DNA from: a virus
Virus record (IMG/VR): IMGVR_UViG_3300027763_001142
Location: 1-20,928 of that record
Length of the DNA: 20,928 bases
Reading direction: 5' to 3' (one strand)
Made by a program: the position numbers and the translations under genes. How positions within the stretch are numbered: the first letter of the stretch is position 1; every line of letters starts with the position of its first letter. Positions 7,245 through 14,028 of this stretch are shown here, piece after piece. Below the pieces are notes generated by a model. The model saw only the letters and a list, made by a program, of their open reading frames with translations, did no database searches and had not been told where the DNA came from.

Positions 7245-7495
7245 TGCACCCCGCTATCGAACTACTTATCGCCCGTATGCAGAGCAACCCTGAGGAGTTT
7301 ATCAGGGGCGAATGGGAAATGGAGGAAGGTAATTGCATGGCCCATGCGAACGAGGAAGAACTTGCTGCGCTGAAAGCCACCCGCCGCACTATAACACTCG
7401 ACGGGATACACAAGCTGATAATGAAGCACCTACTTACTCCAGAGCAGACGGATTTGTTTACAGGAATGACGAACCAGAAAGCCCCTAAACCATGA
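7244..7495 (+). CDS. Small unknown protein
   Basis: An 83-residue acidic protein. Its ATG overlaps the polymerase stop (TAATG), with GGAG about 8 bases upstream, and its own stop overlaps the next ATG (ATGA). Predicted helical, no membrane segment, one cysteine. No family recognised. Its tight coupling between the polymerase and the methyltransferase-like gene supports expression. Confidence 0.7.
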   Translation: MHPAIELLIARMQSNPEEFIRGEWEMEEGNCMAHANEEELAALKATRRTITLDGIHKLIMKHLLTPEQTDLFTGMTNQKAPKP

Positions 7496-8082
7496 CCGAC
7501 TTCAAGTTTACCCAAGACTGGTTTCACTGGGCCCCAGAAATATGGCAACAGCTAACACCGACGCTGCCGGAGCGTAAACGTTTCTTGGAACTGGGCGCGT
7601 TCGAAGGACGTAGCACGGCGTGGATCGTAGAGAACATGCTCGAAGACGACGGCACACTTATCTCTGTTGATACGTGGGAAGGCGCAGAGGAGCACGTTAA
7701 AATGGGGCTGGCGATGCCAGACGCCGAAGATAACTACGACCACAACCTGAACCTGCTGGGTGAGCAGCACCCCAGACGGGCGGTGCTCAAGTTCAAGATG
7801 ACTTCCTACGAGGCAATTACCCGGATAGCCGGTGGACCGCAGTTCGACTTCGTTTACGTAGACGCTTCGCATACTGCGCCCGACGTACTTACCGATGCTT
7901 GCGTAGCTTGGCCGCTGCTCAAAGACAAAGGCGTTATGGTGTTCGATGACTACCTGTGGGGCGAACAACGCGACGTGCTGCACAGACCCAAGCTGGCTGT
8001 TGATGCCTTCGTTAACATATTCGCAGAGCAACTGAAGCCCGTGCACATGGGCTACCAGTACATAGTGAGGAAAGAGAAATGA
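7492..8082 (+). CDS. Class I SAM-dependent methyltransferase-like protein (Methyltransf_24 type)
   Basis: A 196-residue Rossmann-fold protein. Motif I is FLELGAFEGRS at residues 31-41 (the SAM-binding Gly-rich loop), followed by ISVDTWEG with Asp60 at the end of strand 2, then FDFVYVDASH around 117-126 and a late VMVFDDY strand. This is the pattern of Methyltransf_24 proteins, common near glycan-modifying genes. The substrate is not visible; a sugar or small molecule is more likely than DNA because no DNA-methylase catalytic motif (NPPY or PCQ) is seen. It is followed, after one small gene, by a glycosyltransferase-like protein. Confidence 0.8.
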   Translation: MTDFKFTQDWFHWAPEIWQQLTPTLPERKRFLELGAFEGRSTAWIVENMLEDDGTLISVDTWEGAEEHVKMGLAMPDAEDNYDHNLNLLGEQHPRRAVLKFKMTSYEAITRIAGGPQFDFVYVDASHTAPDVLTDACVAWPLLKDKGVMVFDDYLWGEQRDVLHRPKLAVDAFVNIFAEQLKPVHMGYQYIVRKEK

Positions 8083-8264
8083 GAGACGAGGTTAGGTTAA
8101 ACTTTAGATGGACTGCCGGGGAAGAAGCCAAGCCAAATAAACGGCACGTCCAAGAGCTTTTGGACAGCGACTGGTTACTGTCTGCGGATTTTCTTAAGGA
8201 CGTTATTTTCGAAGCTACCGAACTATACAACGAAGTTCTTACCAAGAAGCATATACCCAAATGA
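8079..8264 (+). CDS. Small unknown protein
   Basis: A 61-residue protein. The ATG overlaps the previous stop and its own stop overlaps the next ATG (both ATGA). GAGGAAAGAG just upstream offers a ribosome-binding site. Tryptophan-containing N-terminus, acidic helix in the middle, Lys-rich end. No family recognised; position suggests an accessory to the flanking methyltransferase- and glycosyltransferase-like genes. Confidence 0.65.
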   Translation: MRDEVRLNFRWTAGEEAKPNKRHVQELLDSDWLLSADFLKDVIFEATELYNEVLTKKHIPK

Positions 8265-9043
8265 CCGACGAAATCAAAGTAGCCGTTAAAGACCCCAACG
8301 CTAAGCCTAGCATTATGATTGCCACGCCGATGTACGGTGGCATGTGCACGGGGCACTACGTAAGCGGCCTGCTCGCTGCTGTGTCCAAACTGCGTGACAT
8401 GGGCGTGAAGGTGTACTGGGCGCAGATGATGAACGAGAGCCTGATTACCCGGGCGCGTAACGATCTGGCTAACACGTTTCTGGAACGCGGCCACGACTAC
8501 CTTATGTTTATCGACGCAGACGTGGGGTTCACCGCCGAGGCTGTGCTTACTCTGTTTGCTGCTGATCGGGACGTTGCCTGCGGTATCTACCCTAAGAAGG
8601 AAGTGGACTGGGCACGGGTAGAAAAGGCCGCGAAAGACGGCAAGGAGGGCTTACAGGACTACGCTGGGTCCTTCGTGTTCAACATGATCGGCACAGGCCA
8701 CGCAGAGACCGACTCCGATGGCATGATCGAGGTGCGTCACGCCGGTACTGGCTTCATGCTAATCAAGCGGGGGGTGTTCGAACACCTGAAGCCCCATGTG
8801 CCTACGTACCGCGTAGCATCCTTTAAGGACGAGAACGGTGAGTATGCCAAGCCGCTGATCCACGAGTACTTTGCTACCAGCATCGACGAAGGTGGGGCGT
8901 TACTGTCCGAGGACTACCACTTCTGCGAACTGTTCAGGAAGCACGGAGGTAAAATCCACGCCAACCCGTTCCTCCAGTTGCAGCACGTGGGTACGTATGT
9001 GTACGGCGGGGATATCGTGAAGTCTGGGGGCAACCTGAAATGA
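8261..9043 (+). CDS. GT-A fold glycosyltransferase-like protein
   Basis: A 260-residue protein. The N-terminus IMIATPMYGG (18-27) and the segment YLMFIDADVGF (80-90) fit a GT2/Anp1-type GT-A glycosyltransferase, with Asp85-Ala-Asp87 as the metal-binding DxD. NESLITRARNDLA before it is also typical of phage and roseobacter members. The acceptor is unknown: a modified DNA base, virion glycan or host surface sugar are all possible. Start overlaps the previous stop (ATGA). Together with the methyltransferase-like gene it forms a small modification cassette between polymerase and GcrA. Confidence 0.8.
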   Translation: MTDEIKVAVKDPNAKPSIMIATPMYGGMCTGHYVSGLLAAVSKLRDMGVKVYWAQMMNESLITRARNDLANTFLERGHDYLMFIDADVGFTAEAVLTLFAADRDVACGIYPKKEVDWARVEKAAKDGKEGLQDYAGSFVFNMIGTGHAETDSDGMIEVRHAGTGFMLIKRGVFEHLKPHVPTYRVASFKDENGEYAKPLIHEYFATSIDEGGALLSEDYHFCELFRKHGGKIHANPFLQLQHVGTYVYGGDIVKSGGNLK

Positions 9044-9471
9044 TACTATTCTGGACACAGGCCAAAGAGAAAATCCTTAAGGCGTTGTGGAGCAAAGGTT
9101 CTAGCGCTAGGGAGATTGGGGACAAAGTCGGGGCCACGCGAAACGCTGTTATTGGTAAGGCTAGGAGGCTTAACCTCGAAGCGAGAGTACCCGAAAGCTT
9201 CGTAACAAAGACTAAGAAAGCGCCAATTAAAAAGGTTGCTCCTCCGCCTCCTCCGCCGCCCCCTGCTACCCCGGGAGTAAAGTACTTACCTAGGGGGAGC
9301 GCTTCGGACGTGCTTATGTCTTTGTCCGCTGACAACTGCCGGTGGCCGGATGGTGATCCGGCGGGTTATGACTTTACCTTCTGTGCTGGTAAGAAGCAGG
9401 GTAGCTCTCCTTATTGCAAAATACATAGTGAGATAGCCTACCCACCCTTAACAGCAAGGAGAGGTAGATGA
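9040..9471 (+). CDS. gcrA: GcrA-family cell-cycle transcription regulator
   Basis: A 143-residue GcrA homologue. The N-terminal HTH region FWTQAKEKILKALWSKG (residues 4-20) then AREIGDKVGATRNAVIGKA is diagnostic. A Pro-rich linker with eight consecutive prolines (68-75) separates it from the C-terminal domain NCRWPDGDP (99-107), Cys115 and SPYCKIH (123-129), which in GcrA contacts the sigma70 subunit. In Caulobacter, GcrA activates sigma70 promoters carrying CcrM-methylated GANTC sites. A phage copy could redirect host cell-cycle transcription or stimulate phage promoters. Both domains look intact. The start overlaps the previous stop (ATGA). It is the strongest host clue in the window. Confidence 0.93.
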   Translation: MILFWTQAKEKILKALWSKGSSAREIGDKVGATRNAVIGKARRLNLEARVPESFVTKTKKAPIKKVAPPPPPPPPATPGVKYLPRGSASDVLMSLSADNCRWPDGDPAGYDFTFCAGKKQGSSPYCKIHSEIAYPPLTARRGR

Positions 9472-9731
9472 CTACCGGAGCTGAAATGTTGATGCAGGCT
9501 CACGATACCATACGGGAGCGGGGCAGGTCATATGGGCCCATTAAGCAAAACCACGAGCGCATTGCAGCAATCTGGAGCACGTTGCTGCAACACCCAGTGA
9601 CCCCGGTTCAAGTTGCCATGTGTATGGTCGGTGTTAAACTTGCTAGGTTAATGGAGACCCCAAACCATGAAGATTCAGCAGTCGATATCGCAGGTTACGC
9701 TTCGTGCATTAGAGAATGTCAGGAGGGCTGA
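9468..9731 (+). CDS. DUF6378-like small phage protein
   Basis: An 87-residue protein. The order AHDTIRERGRSYGP, then a helix with HERIAAIW, then VKLARLMETPNHEDSAVD and a GYASC ending is typical of a small phage family annotated as DUF6378 (assignment from memory). The spaced polar/charged helices resemble all-alpha NTP-pyrophosphatase-like folds, but I cannot confirm catalytic residues. GGAGAGG gives a good ribosome-binding site and the ATG overlaps the GcrA stop. Function unknown. Confidence 0.75.
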   Translation: MTTGAEMLMQAHDTIRERGRSYGPIKQNHERIAAIWSTLLQHPVTPVQVAMCMVGVKLARLMETPNHEDSAVDIAGYASCIRECQEG

Positions 9732-9735
9732 GAAC

Positions 9736-9924
9736 ATGTTGGAGGAGGCTGGAGATTTCTTTAGCAAGCTACGGGGAGAAGTCGGTACCAATGAACGGTA
9801 CGTGGACGCTATCTGGAACTTGCGTTACCCTAAGGCGTTCCCCAAGGCTTCGTCGGCATGGCCCTATAGGTCCGCCGAAAATAGAGTTGAGATACCAAAC
9901 AAAGTGAGAGTCCTACGCCCGTGA
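9736..9924 (+). CDS. Small unknown protein
   Basis: A 62-residue protein starting MLEEAGDFFSKLRGE. The ATG at 9736 is chosen because AGGAGG at 9721-9726 is well placed and because the longer start at 9667 would overlap the DUF6378-like gene by 65 bases. Aromatic- and charge-rich, no membrane segment, no family recognised. Its stop overlaps the next start (GTGA). Confidence 0.6.
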   Translation: MLEEAGDFFSKLRGEVGTNERYVDAIWNLRYPKAFPKASSAWPYRSAENRVEIPNKVRVLRP

Positions 9925-10289
9925 CTGACCGCAAAGAATCCAAAAAGAACATGCTCGAAAGCGCTAGGATGCTGGATTGGATGAACCGTGCAGAAGACGA
10001 ACACTATATCAGGCACAACCAGAAGTCAGCCGAACTTATTGCTTACAACTTTGAACGTGGGATGTCCCGTACTCAGCTGGTACGTATATGGGGCTACAAA
10101 CTTGTAGAAGCAGTAGTAGGTATGGAGACGACGAAATCCGTGAAGGACGAAAAACCTAAAGGGAGTAGTTGGGATGAAAAAGTACGTGGGACGGGAACCA
10201 CCGCTACACCCAGCCGGGTGCGGCATAGCCATGGTTCTTTCTCTGGTCTTTTGGATAATCATAATTTACGTCGGGCAGATGGTCTATGA
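9921..10289 (+). CDS. Unknown protein; C-terminal third overlaps another gene
   Basis: A 122-residue ORF with a GTG start overlapping the previous stop. The first about 85 residues look like a real helical protein, with a possible HTH-like segment around AYNFERGMSRTQLVRIWGYK (residues 41-60). The last about 36 residues are Ser/Thr/Gly/Arg-rich without structure and are read in a different frame from the small membrane gene at 10174-10308. Either the two genes truly overlap by about 116 bases, or the true end differs because of a frameshift. No family recognised. Its stop overlaps the next ATG (ATGA). Confidence 0.6.
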   Translation: MTDRKESKKNMLESARMLDWMNRAEDEHYIRHNQKSAELIAYNFERGMSRTQLVRIWGYKLVEAVVGMETTKSVKDEKPKGSSWDEKVRGTGTTATPSRVRHSHGSFSGLLDNHNLRRADGL

Positions 10290-10308
10290 TTACGTGGTCC
10301 TACAGTAG
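10174..10308 (+). CDS. Small single-pass membrane protein (overlapping gene)
   Basis: A 44-residue ORF starting MKKYVGREPPLHPAGC. Residues about 17-38 (GIAMVLSLVFWIIIIYVGQM) form one strongly hydrophobic transmembrane span after a short positively charged N-terminus; the end is VYDYVVLQ. AGGGAG at about 10160-10165 is a suitable Shine-Dalgarno at 8-9 bases. It overlaps the end of the preceding ORF and the first 23 bases of the next one in other frames. The combination of a good start and a clean membrane helix argues against chance, but there is no homology evidence. Role unknown; a small lysis or membrane-modifying protein is possible. Confidence 0.5.
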   Translation: MKKYVGREPPLHPAGCGIAMVLSLVFWIIIIYVGQMVYDYVVLQ

Positions 10309-10951
10309 TATTAAGACCTTCGACCAATGTCCGAAGAAGTACTACCACCTCAAGGTAGCCAAGGACGTTAAGGATGAAGGTAGCCCTGCTACACTCTATG
10401 GACAGGAAGTACACAAGGCGGCTGAAGACTATATAAAGTTCGGCACCCCCATCCCGACCAAGTTCAAGTTCGTTGAGCCTGTCGTGTCTGCCTTTAACAA
10501 TATCCCCGGCGAGAAGCACACGGAGCTAAAGCTGGGTGTCAAGAAGACGGACGCTGGCTACGAGCCTTGCGGGTTCTTCGACAAGGACGTGTGGTGGCGC
10601 GGCATTGCCGACCTGCTCATTGTAAGCCGGGGTAAGGCATGGCTGGCTGACTATAAGACCAGCAAGAGCGCCAAGTACGCAGACACTAAGCAGCTAGACT
10701 TACTGGCTGGCGCTGCGTTCCTGCACTTCCCACAGCTCCAGCGGATCAAGTCGGCGCTAGCGTTCGTGGTCAGCAACGAGTTTATCAAGAAGTCCCACGA
10801 TGCCACGCAGCGGGACACTTATATTAATACGTTTAACCCTGAACTGGAGCGCCTAGCTAGTGCCCACCAGACGGGGGTTTGGAACGCCGTAACTGGCCCG
10901 CTATGCGGCTGGTGCCCCGTAACTAGTTGTGAACATTACAGGAGACGTTGA
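10286..10951 (+). CDS. PD-(D/E)XK nuclease, RecB/Cas4-like with probable Fe-S cluster
   Basis: A 221-residue nuclease. The N-terminus SYSSIKTFDQCPKKYYH (residues 5-21) and the GQEVHKAAEDY segment with His43 are typical of the RecB/AddB/Cas4 superfamily. Catalytic residues are Asp109 in GIADLLIV and Asp122-x-Lys124 in LADYKTSK. Four cysteines, Cys15 plus Cys207, Cys210 and Cys215 at the C-terminus, match the split Cys arrangement that holds a 4Fe-4S cluster in Cas4 and AddB. It probably trims DNA ends in phage recombination or replication, near the SNF2 helicase. Start overlaps the previous stop (ATGA); stop overlaps the next start (TGATG). Confidence 0.85.
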   Translation: MITWSYSSIKTFDQCPKKYYHLKVAKDVKDEGSPATLYGQEVHKAAEDYIKFGTPIPTKFKFVEPVVSAFNNIPGEKHTELKLGVKKTDAGYEPCGFFDKDVWWRGIADLLIVSRGKAWLADYKTSKSAKYADTKQLDLLAGAAFLHFPQLQRIKSALAFVVSNEFIKKSHDATQRDTYINTFNPELERLASAHQTGVWNAVTGPLCGWCPVTSCEHYRRR

Positions 10952-11253
10952 TGCCCTACAAAGACCCCAAGGACCGTAAGTATAAGAACGCTGCCAAGTA
11001 TGAAGACAGCCCGAAGCAGGTGAAGAACCGCGTAGCCCGCAATGCCGCCCGTAATAAGCTGATGAAGGCTGGCAAGGTGAGCAAGGGTGACGGTAAGGAC
11101 GTTGCCCACAAGAAGGCGTTCGACAAGGGCGGCTCCAACGCAGATGGCGTGCGTGTGGAGAGCGCGTCGGCTAACCGCTCCTTCAAGAGAGACAGCAAGC
11201 ACAACCTCGTGTCCGAAGTCAGCAAGCGCGAACGGACAAAGAAGAAAAAGTAA
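10951..11253 (+). CDS. HNH-like small basic protein
   Basis: A 100-residue, very basic protein starting MPYKDPKDRKYKN. The segment DVAHKKAFDKGGSN, followed by a spaced Asn and SANRSFKRD, resembles the core of HNH endonucleases (His, then GG-x-N, then N-R), but the CxxC zinc knuckles of many family members are absent. It may be a nuclease or simply a DNA-binding protein. ATG at 10951 is preferred over TTG at 10948; CAGGAGA upstream is the ribosome-binding site. Its stop overlaps the SNF2 helicase start (TAATG). Confidence 0.65.
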   Translation: MPYKDPKDRKYKNAAKYEDSPKQVKNRVARNAARNKLMKAGKVSKGDGKDVAHKKAFDKGGSNADGVRVESASANRSFKRDSKHNLVSEVSKRERTKKKK

Positions 11254-12635
11254 TGACCATACTCACTGACTACAAGTGGACGGGCAAGTTCAAACCATTT
11301 GCCCACCAGAAGGAAACGTCTGACTTCTTGTCCCGCCGCCGCAAGGCGTTCTGCTTCAACGAGCAGGGCACGGGTAAGACTGCATCCGTCATCTGGTCCG
11401 CCGACTACCTAATGAAGCTGGGCAAGATCAAGCGGGTGCTAGTCATCTGCCCCCTGTCCATCATGAAGTCGGCATGGCAGCAGGACATGTTCAAGTTCGC
11501 CATGCACCGCAGTTGTTCGGTGGCCCACGGGGATGCCAAGCAGCGCAAGAAGATCATCGCGGCTGGCTCGGAGTTTGTCGTTATCAACTTCGACGGGCTT
11601 GCCGTGGTCAAGGACGAGATCATCAAGGGTGGCTTCGACCTGATCGTGGTGGACGAGGCTAACGCCTACAAGAACCCCATGACCAACCGCTGGAAGGTGC
11701 TGCGCGACGTAGCCGCCGCAGCTAAGGGTCTATGGATGCTTACTGGTACGCCAGCAGCACAGTCGCCACTGGACGCCTACGGCCTAGCCAAGCTGGTAAA
11801 CCCGGACAATACGCCCAAGTACTACGGCCAGTTCCGGGATCAGGTTATGTACAAGGTCACCCAGTTCAAGTGGGTAGCCAAGCCGGGATCACAAGATACG
11901 GTACATCAGGTACTCCAGCCCGCTATCCGGTTCGAACGTGACCAGTGCCTAGACCTGCCGCCTGTCACTCACGTAGAGCGCGAAGCGCCGCTTACCCCCC
12001 AGCAGGCTAAGTACTACAAACTGCTTAAGGATAAGATGACTATGGTAGCCGATGGGGAGTCCGTTACCGCCGTCAACGCAGCTACCAACCTCAACAAGCT
12101 ACTCCAGATCAGCGGTGGTGCGGTCTACACGGATACAGGCGAAGTCGTTGAGTTCGACGTTAGCAACCGCCTGAACGCTGTCCTTGAGGTGATCGAGGAG
12201 TCTAGCCACAAGGTGTTGGTGTTCGTGCCCTTCACACACACTATAGAGCTGCTCAAGGCTACGCTCGACAAGCACGGCGTCAGCAACGACGTTATCAACG
12301 GCAAGGTCTCGGTAAACAAACGTAGCGACATAGTTACGCGGTTCCAAGAGAAGCCCGACCCCTACGTGCTTATCATCCAGCCACAAGCTGCATCCCACGG
12401 ATTGACGTTAACGGCGGCGAACACCATCATCTGGTATGCCCCAGTGACATCCGTTGAGACTTACTTGCAGGCAAACGCCCGCATCAACCGTCCGGGCCAG
12501 CACAACCCCATGACCATCGTACATATCAAGGGCAGCGAGATTGAAAGCCGCCTGTACAGCATGTTACAAAGCAACATCAACAACCACGAAAAGATAATCG
12601 ACCTTTACCACCAAGAACTCTCCGGTACCGCTTGA
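11253..12635 (+). CDS. SNF2-type superfamily 2 helicase/translocase
   Basis: A 460-residue SF2 ATPase. Q-like FKPFAHQ (13-19), Walker A NEQGTGKT (36-43), motif Ia ICPLSIMKSAW (65-75), Walker B DEAN (134-137), motif III TGTPA (164-168), and in the second RecA lobe QPQAASHGLTLTAAN (376-390) and motif VI QANARINRPGQ (406-416). It is a compact SNF2-like translocase of the kind common in phages. Its likely role is moving along dsDNA and remodelling replication or recombination intermediates; the adjacent RecB-like nuclease is a plausible partner. The stop codon lies inside the TTGACT element at 12632. Confidence 0.93.
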   Translation: MTILTDYKWTGKFKPFAHQKETSDFLSRRRKAFCFNEQGTGKTASVIWSADYLMKLGKIKRVLVICPLSIMKSAWQQDMFKFAMHRSCSVAHGDAKQRKKIIAAGSEFVVINFDGLAVVKDEIIKGGFDLIVVDEANAYKNPMTNRWKVLRDVAAAAKGLWMLTGTPAAQSPLDAYGLAKLVNPDNTPKYYGQFRDQVMYKVTQFKWVAKPGSQDTVHQVLQPAIRFERDQCLDLPPVTHVEREAPLTPQQAKYYKLLKDKMTMVADGESVTAVNAATNLNKLLQISGGAVYTDTGEVVEFDVSNRLNAVLEVIEESSHKVLVFVPFTHTIELLKATLDKHGVSNDVINGKVSVNKRSDIVTRFQEKPDPYVLIIQPQAASHGLTLTAANTIIWYAPVTSVETYLQANARINRPGQHNPMTIVHIKGSEIESRLYSMLQSNINNHEKIIDLYHQELSGTA

Positions 12636-12659
12636 CTATGTCAAATACATAGGTACGTT
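12632..12659 (+). promoter_or_regulatory. Possible promoter/operator before the coiled-coil protein gene
   Basis: TTGACT (12632-12637) lies 16 bases before TACGTT (12654-12659). The -35 is good, the -10 is poor (3 of 6). TTGAC-TAT-GTCAA at 12632-12644 is a perfect inverted repeat with a 3-base centre and matches the 5084 element at 11 of 13 positions, suggesting a shared operator. Confidence 0.4.
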
Positions 12660-12668
12660 AGGGTCAGA

Positions 12669-12678
12669 AGGAGCAACT
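12669..12678 (+). promoter_or_regulatory. Conserved extended ribosome-binding cassette (copy 5)
   Basis: AGGAGCAACT at 12669-12678 abuts the ATG at 12679, the shortest spacing of the five copies. Confidence 0.75.
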
Positions 12679-13104
12679 ATGACCGACACCATTGATACTA
12701 AGAAACTGGAGAAGACCATCGAAGAGATGGTTGGTATCTACATCAAAATCCGTAACCGGATTGAAGAGGCCGAAGAGCGCCACAAGTCGGAGCTCGAAAA
12801 GCTTAAGGAAGAATACGACATCGTTAGCCAGCACCTGCTGGGTATTTGTAACGAACAGAACCTAGACAGCATCAAGACCCCTGCTGGCACTGTCTCCAGA
12901 CGGGTATCGTCGCGTTACTGGACTAGTGACTGGGCTCACATGCACCAGTTCATTCTTGATAACCAAGCGCCGTTCCTTCTGGAGCAGCGTATCCACAACG
13001 GTAACATGAAGCAGTTCTTAGAAGAAAACCCAGACACGCTGCCTATCGGACTTCAGGCAGACCGCAAGTTTGTTATCCAAGTCCGCAAACCCACAAGCAA
13101 GTAA
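12679..13104 (+). CDS. Conserved coiled-coil phage protein
   Basis: A 141-residue protein. Residues about 8-58 form a charged coiled coil (KLEKTIEEM to EEYDIVSQHLLG). The C-terminal part has SIKTPAGTVSRRVSSRYWTSDW and FLEENPDTLPIGL, an arrangement I recall from a widespread, unnamed phage family that usually sits directly before the ssDNA-binding-like gene, as here. Some members are loosely compared with Gam/Gp157-type DNA-protection proteins, which I cannot confirm. AGGAGCAAC start; 9-base gap to the next gene. Confidence 0.8.
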   Translation: MTDTIDTKKLEKTIEEMVGIYIKIRNRIEEAEERHKSELEKLKEEYDIVSQHLLGICNEQNLDSIKTPAGTVSRRVSSRYWTSDWAHMHQFILDNQAPFLLEQRIHNGNMKQFLEENPDTLPIGLQADRKFVIQVRKPTSK

Positions 13105-13113
13105 GGAACTCCT

Positions 13114-14028
13114 ATGTCTAACGTAACCATCTTCAAGAGCAAGGACGCTGTCGTTTCGGCGGGCGCACGCGAGCTCAGCGATTTCGCCAAGTCCCTTTCC
13201 ACCGGGGGCACGACAAGCCGCCGCATCCAGACCAACACCAACGGCACCTTTAAGCGCATCATCAACGGTGAGCAGATCGGTAACGCTGTCCGGGGTGAGA
13301 TCAACGTCATCATCCTACATGCTTTGCCGAAGGTCTCACGCATCTACTACGCAGAGAAGTTTGACCCTAACAAGGAAGCATCGCTGCCTGACTGCTGGTC
13401 TAACCTAGGTGACAAGCCGGAAGCCGCTGCTGGTAACCCCCAGCATACCAACTGCGCAGACTGCACCATGAACATCAAGGGTTCGGGTGACAACGGTGGT
13501 CGTGCTTGCCGGTTCCAGCGCCGCATCTCGGTCCTGCTGGCTGATGATCCGTCTGGCGATGTATACCAGTTCAACGTCCCGGCCAAGTCCTTGTTCGGTA
13601 AGGGCACGGGTAACGTGCATCCGTTCGAGAGCTACGTGAAGTACCTGCTGGCTAACGGCGAAAGCCCCGATGCCGTGGTCACCAACATCAGCTTTGACTC
13701 TAACGCTGACACTATGGAGCTGCTGTTCACCCCCCTGCGCAACATCTCAGACGAAGAGTACGCAGGTGTTAAGGCTGCTCAAGCGAAGCCGGAGACCAAG
13801 CGGTACACCATGATTACGGTGGCTCAGACGGACGGCGTTAAGAAGCAGCCCCTTGCTGTGGAAGCTAAGCCCGCTCCCAAGGTTACCCGTAGTGCGGAGC
13901 CGGAATATGAGGTTGAAGCCGATGCCCCAGCCGAACCCGTGAAGCGTGCCGCCAAGAAGCAGGAAGCTGCACCAGCCGCTAAGAAGGACATTGCGTCCGT
14001 GGTTAGCGCTTGGGGCGAAGACGATTAA
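13114..14028 (+). CDS. Probable phage single-stranded DNA-binding protein
   Basis: A 304-residue protein. The central part is beta-rich. Cysteines 94, 114, 117 and 132 (CxxC at 114-117) could bind one zinc. The C-terminus is low in complexity (Ala/Pro/Lys/Glu, about 235-295) and ends in SAWGEDD, an acidic tail with an aromatic residue like those that SSB and T7 gp2.5 use to contact replication partners. Location between the coiled-coil gene and the primase-helicase fits a replisome role. SSB function is inference from tail, composition and context; there is no recognisable OB-fold signature by eye. AAGGA at 13103-13107 is the ribosome-binding site. Confidence 0.8.
   Translation: MSNVTIFKSKDAVVSAGARELSDFAKSLSTGGTTSRRIQTNTNGTFKRIINGEQIGNAVRGEINVIILHALPKVSRIYYAEKFDPNKEASLPDCWSNLGDKPEAAAGNPQHTNCADCTMNIKGSGDNGGRACRFQRRISVLLADDPSGDVYQFNVPAKSLFGKGTGNVHPFESYVKYLLANGESPDAVVTNISFDSNADTMELLFTPLRNISDEEYAGVKAAQAKPETKRYTMITVAQTDGVKKQPLAVEAKPAPKVTRSAEPEYEVEADAPAEPVKRAAKKQEAAPAAKKDIASVVSAWGEDD

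Noticed and set aside
7492-8082. DNA methyltransferase (CcrM-like) to accompany GcrA
   Set aside because: It has a SAM-binding fold but no NPPY/DPPY or PCQ catalytic motif of DNA methylases.
9667-9735. Longer N-terminus for the gene at 9736
   Set aside because: It would overlap the DUF6378-like gene by 65 bases, and AGGAGG lies properly before 9736.
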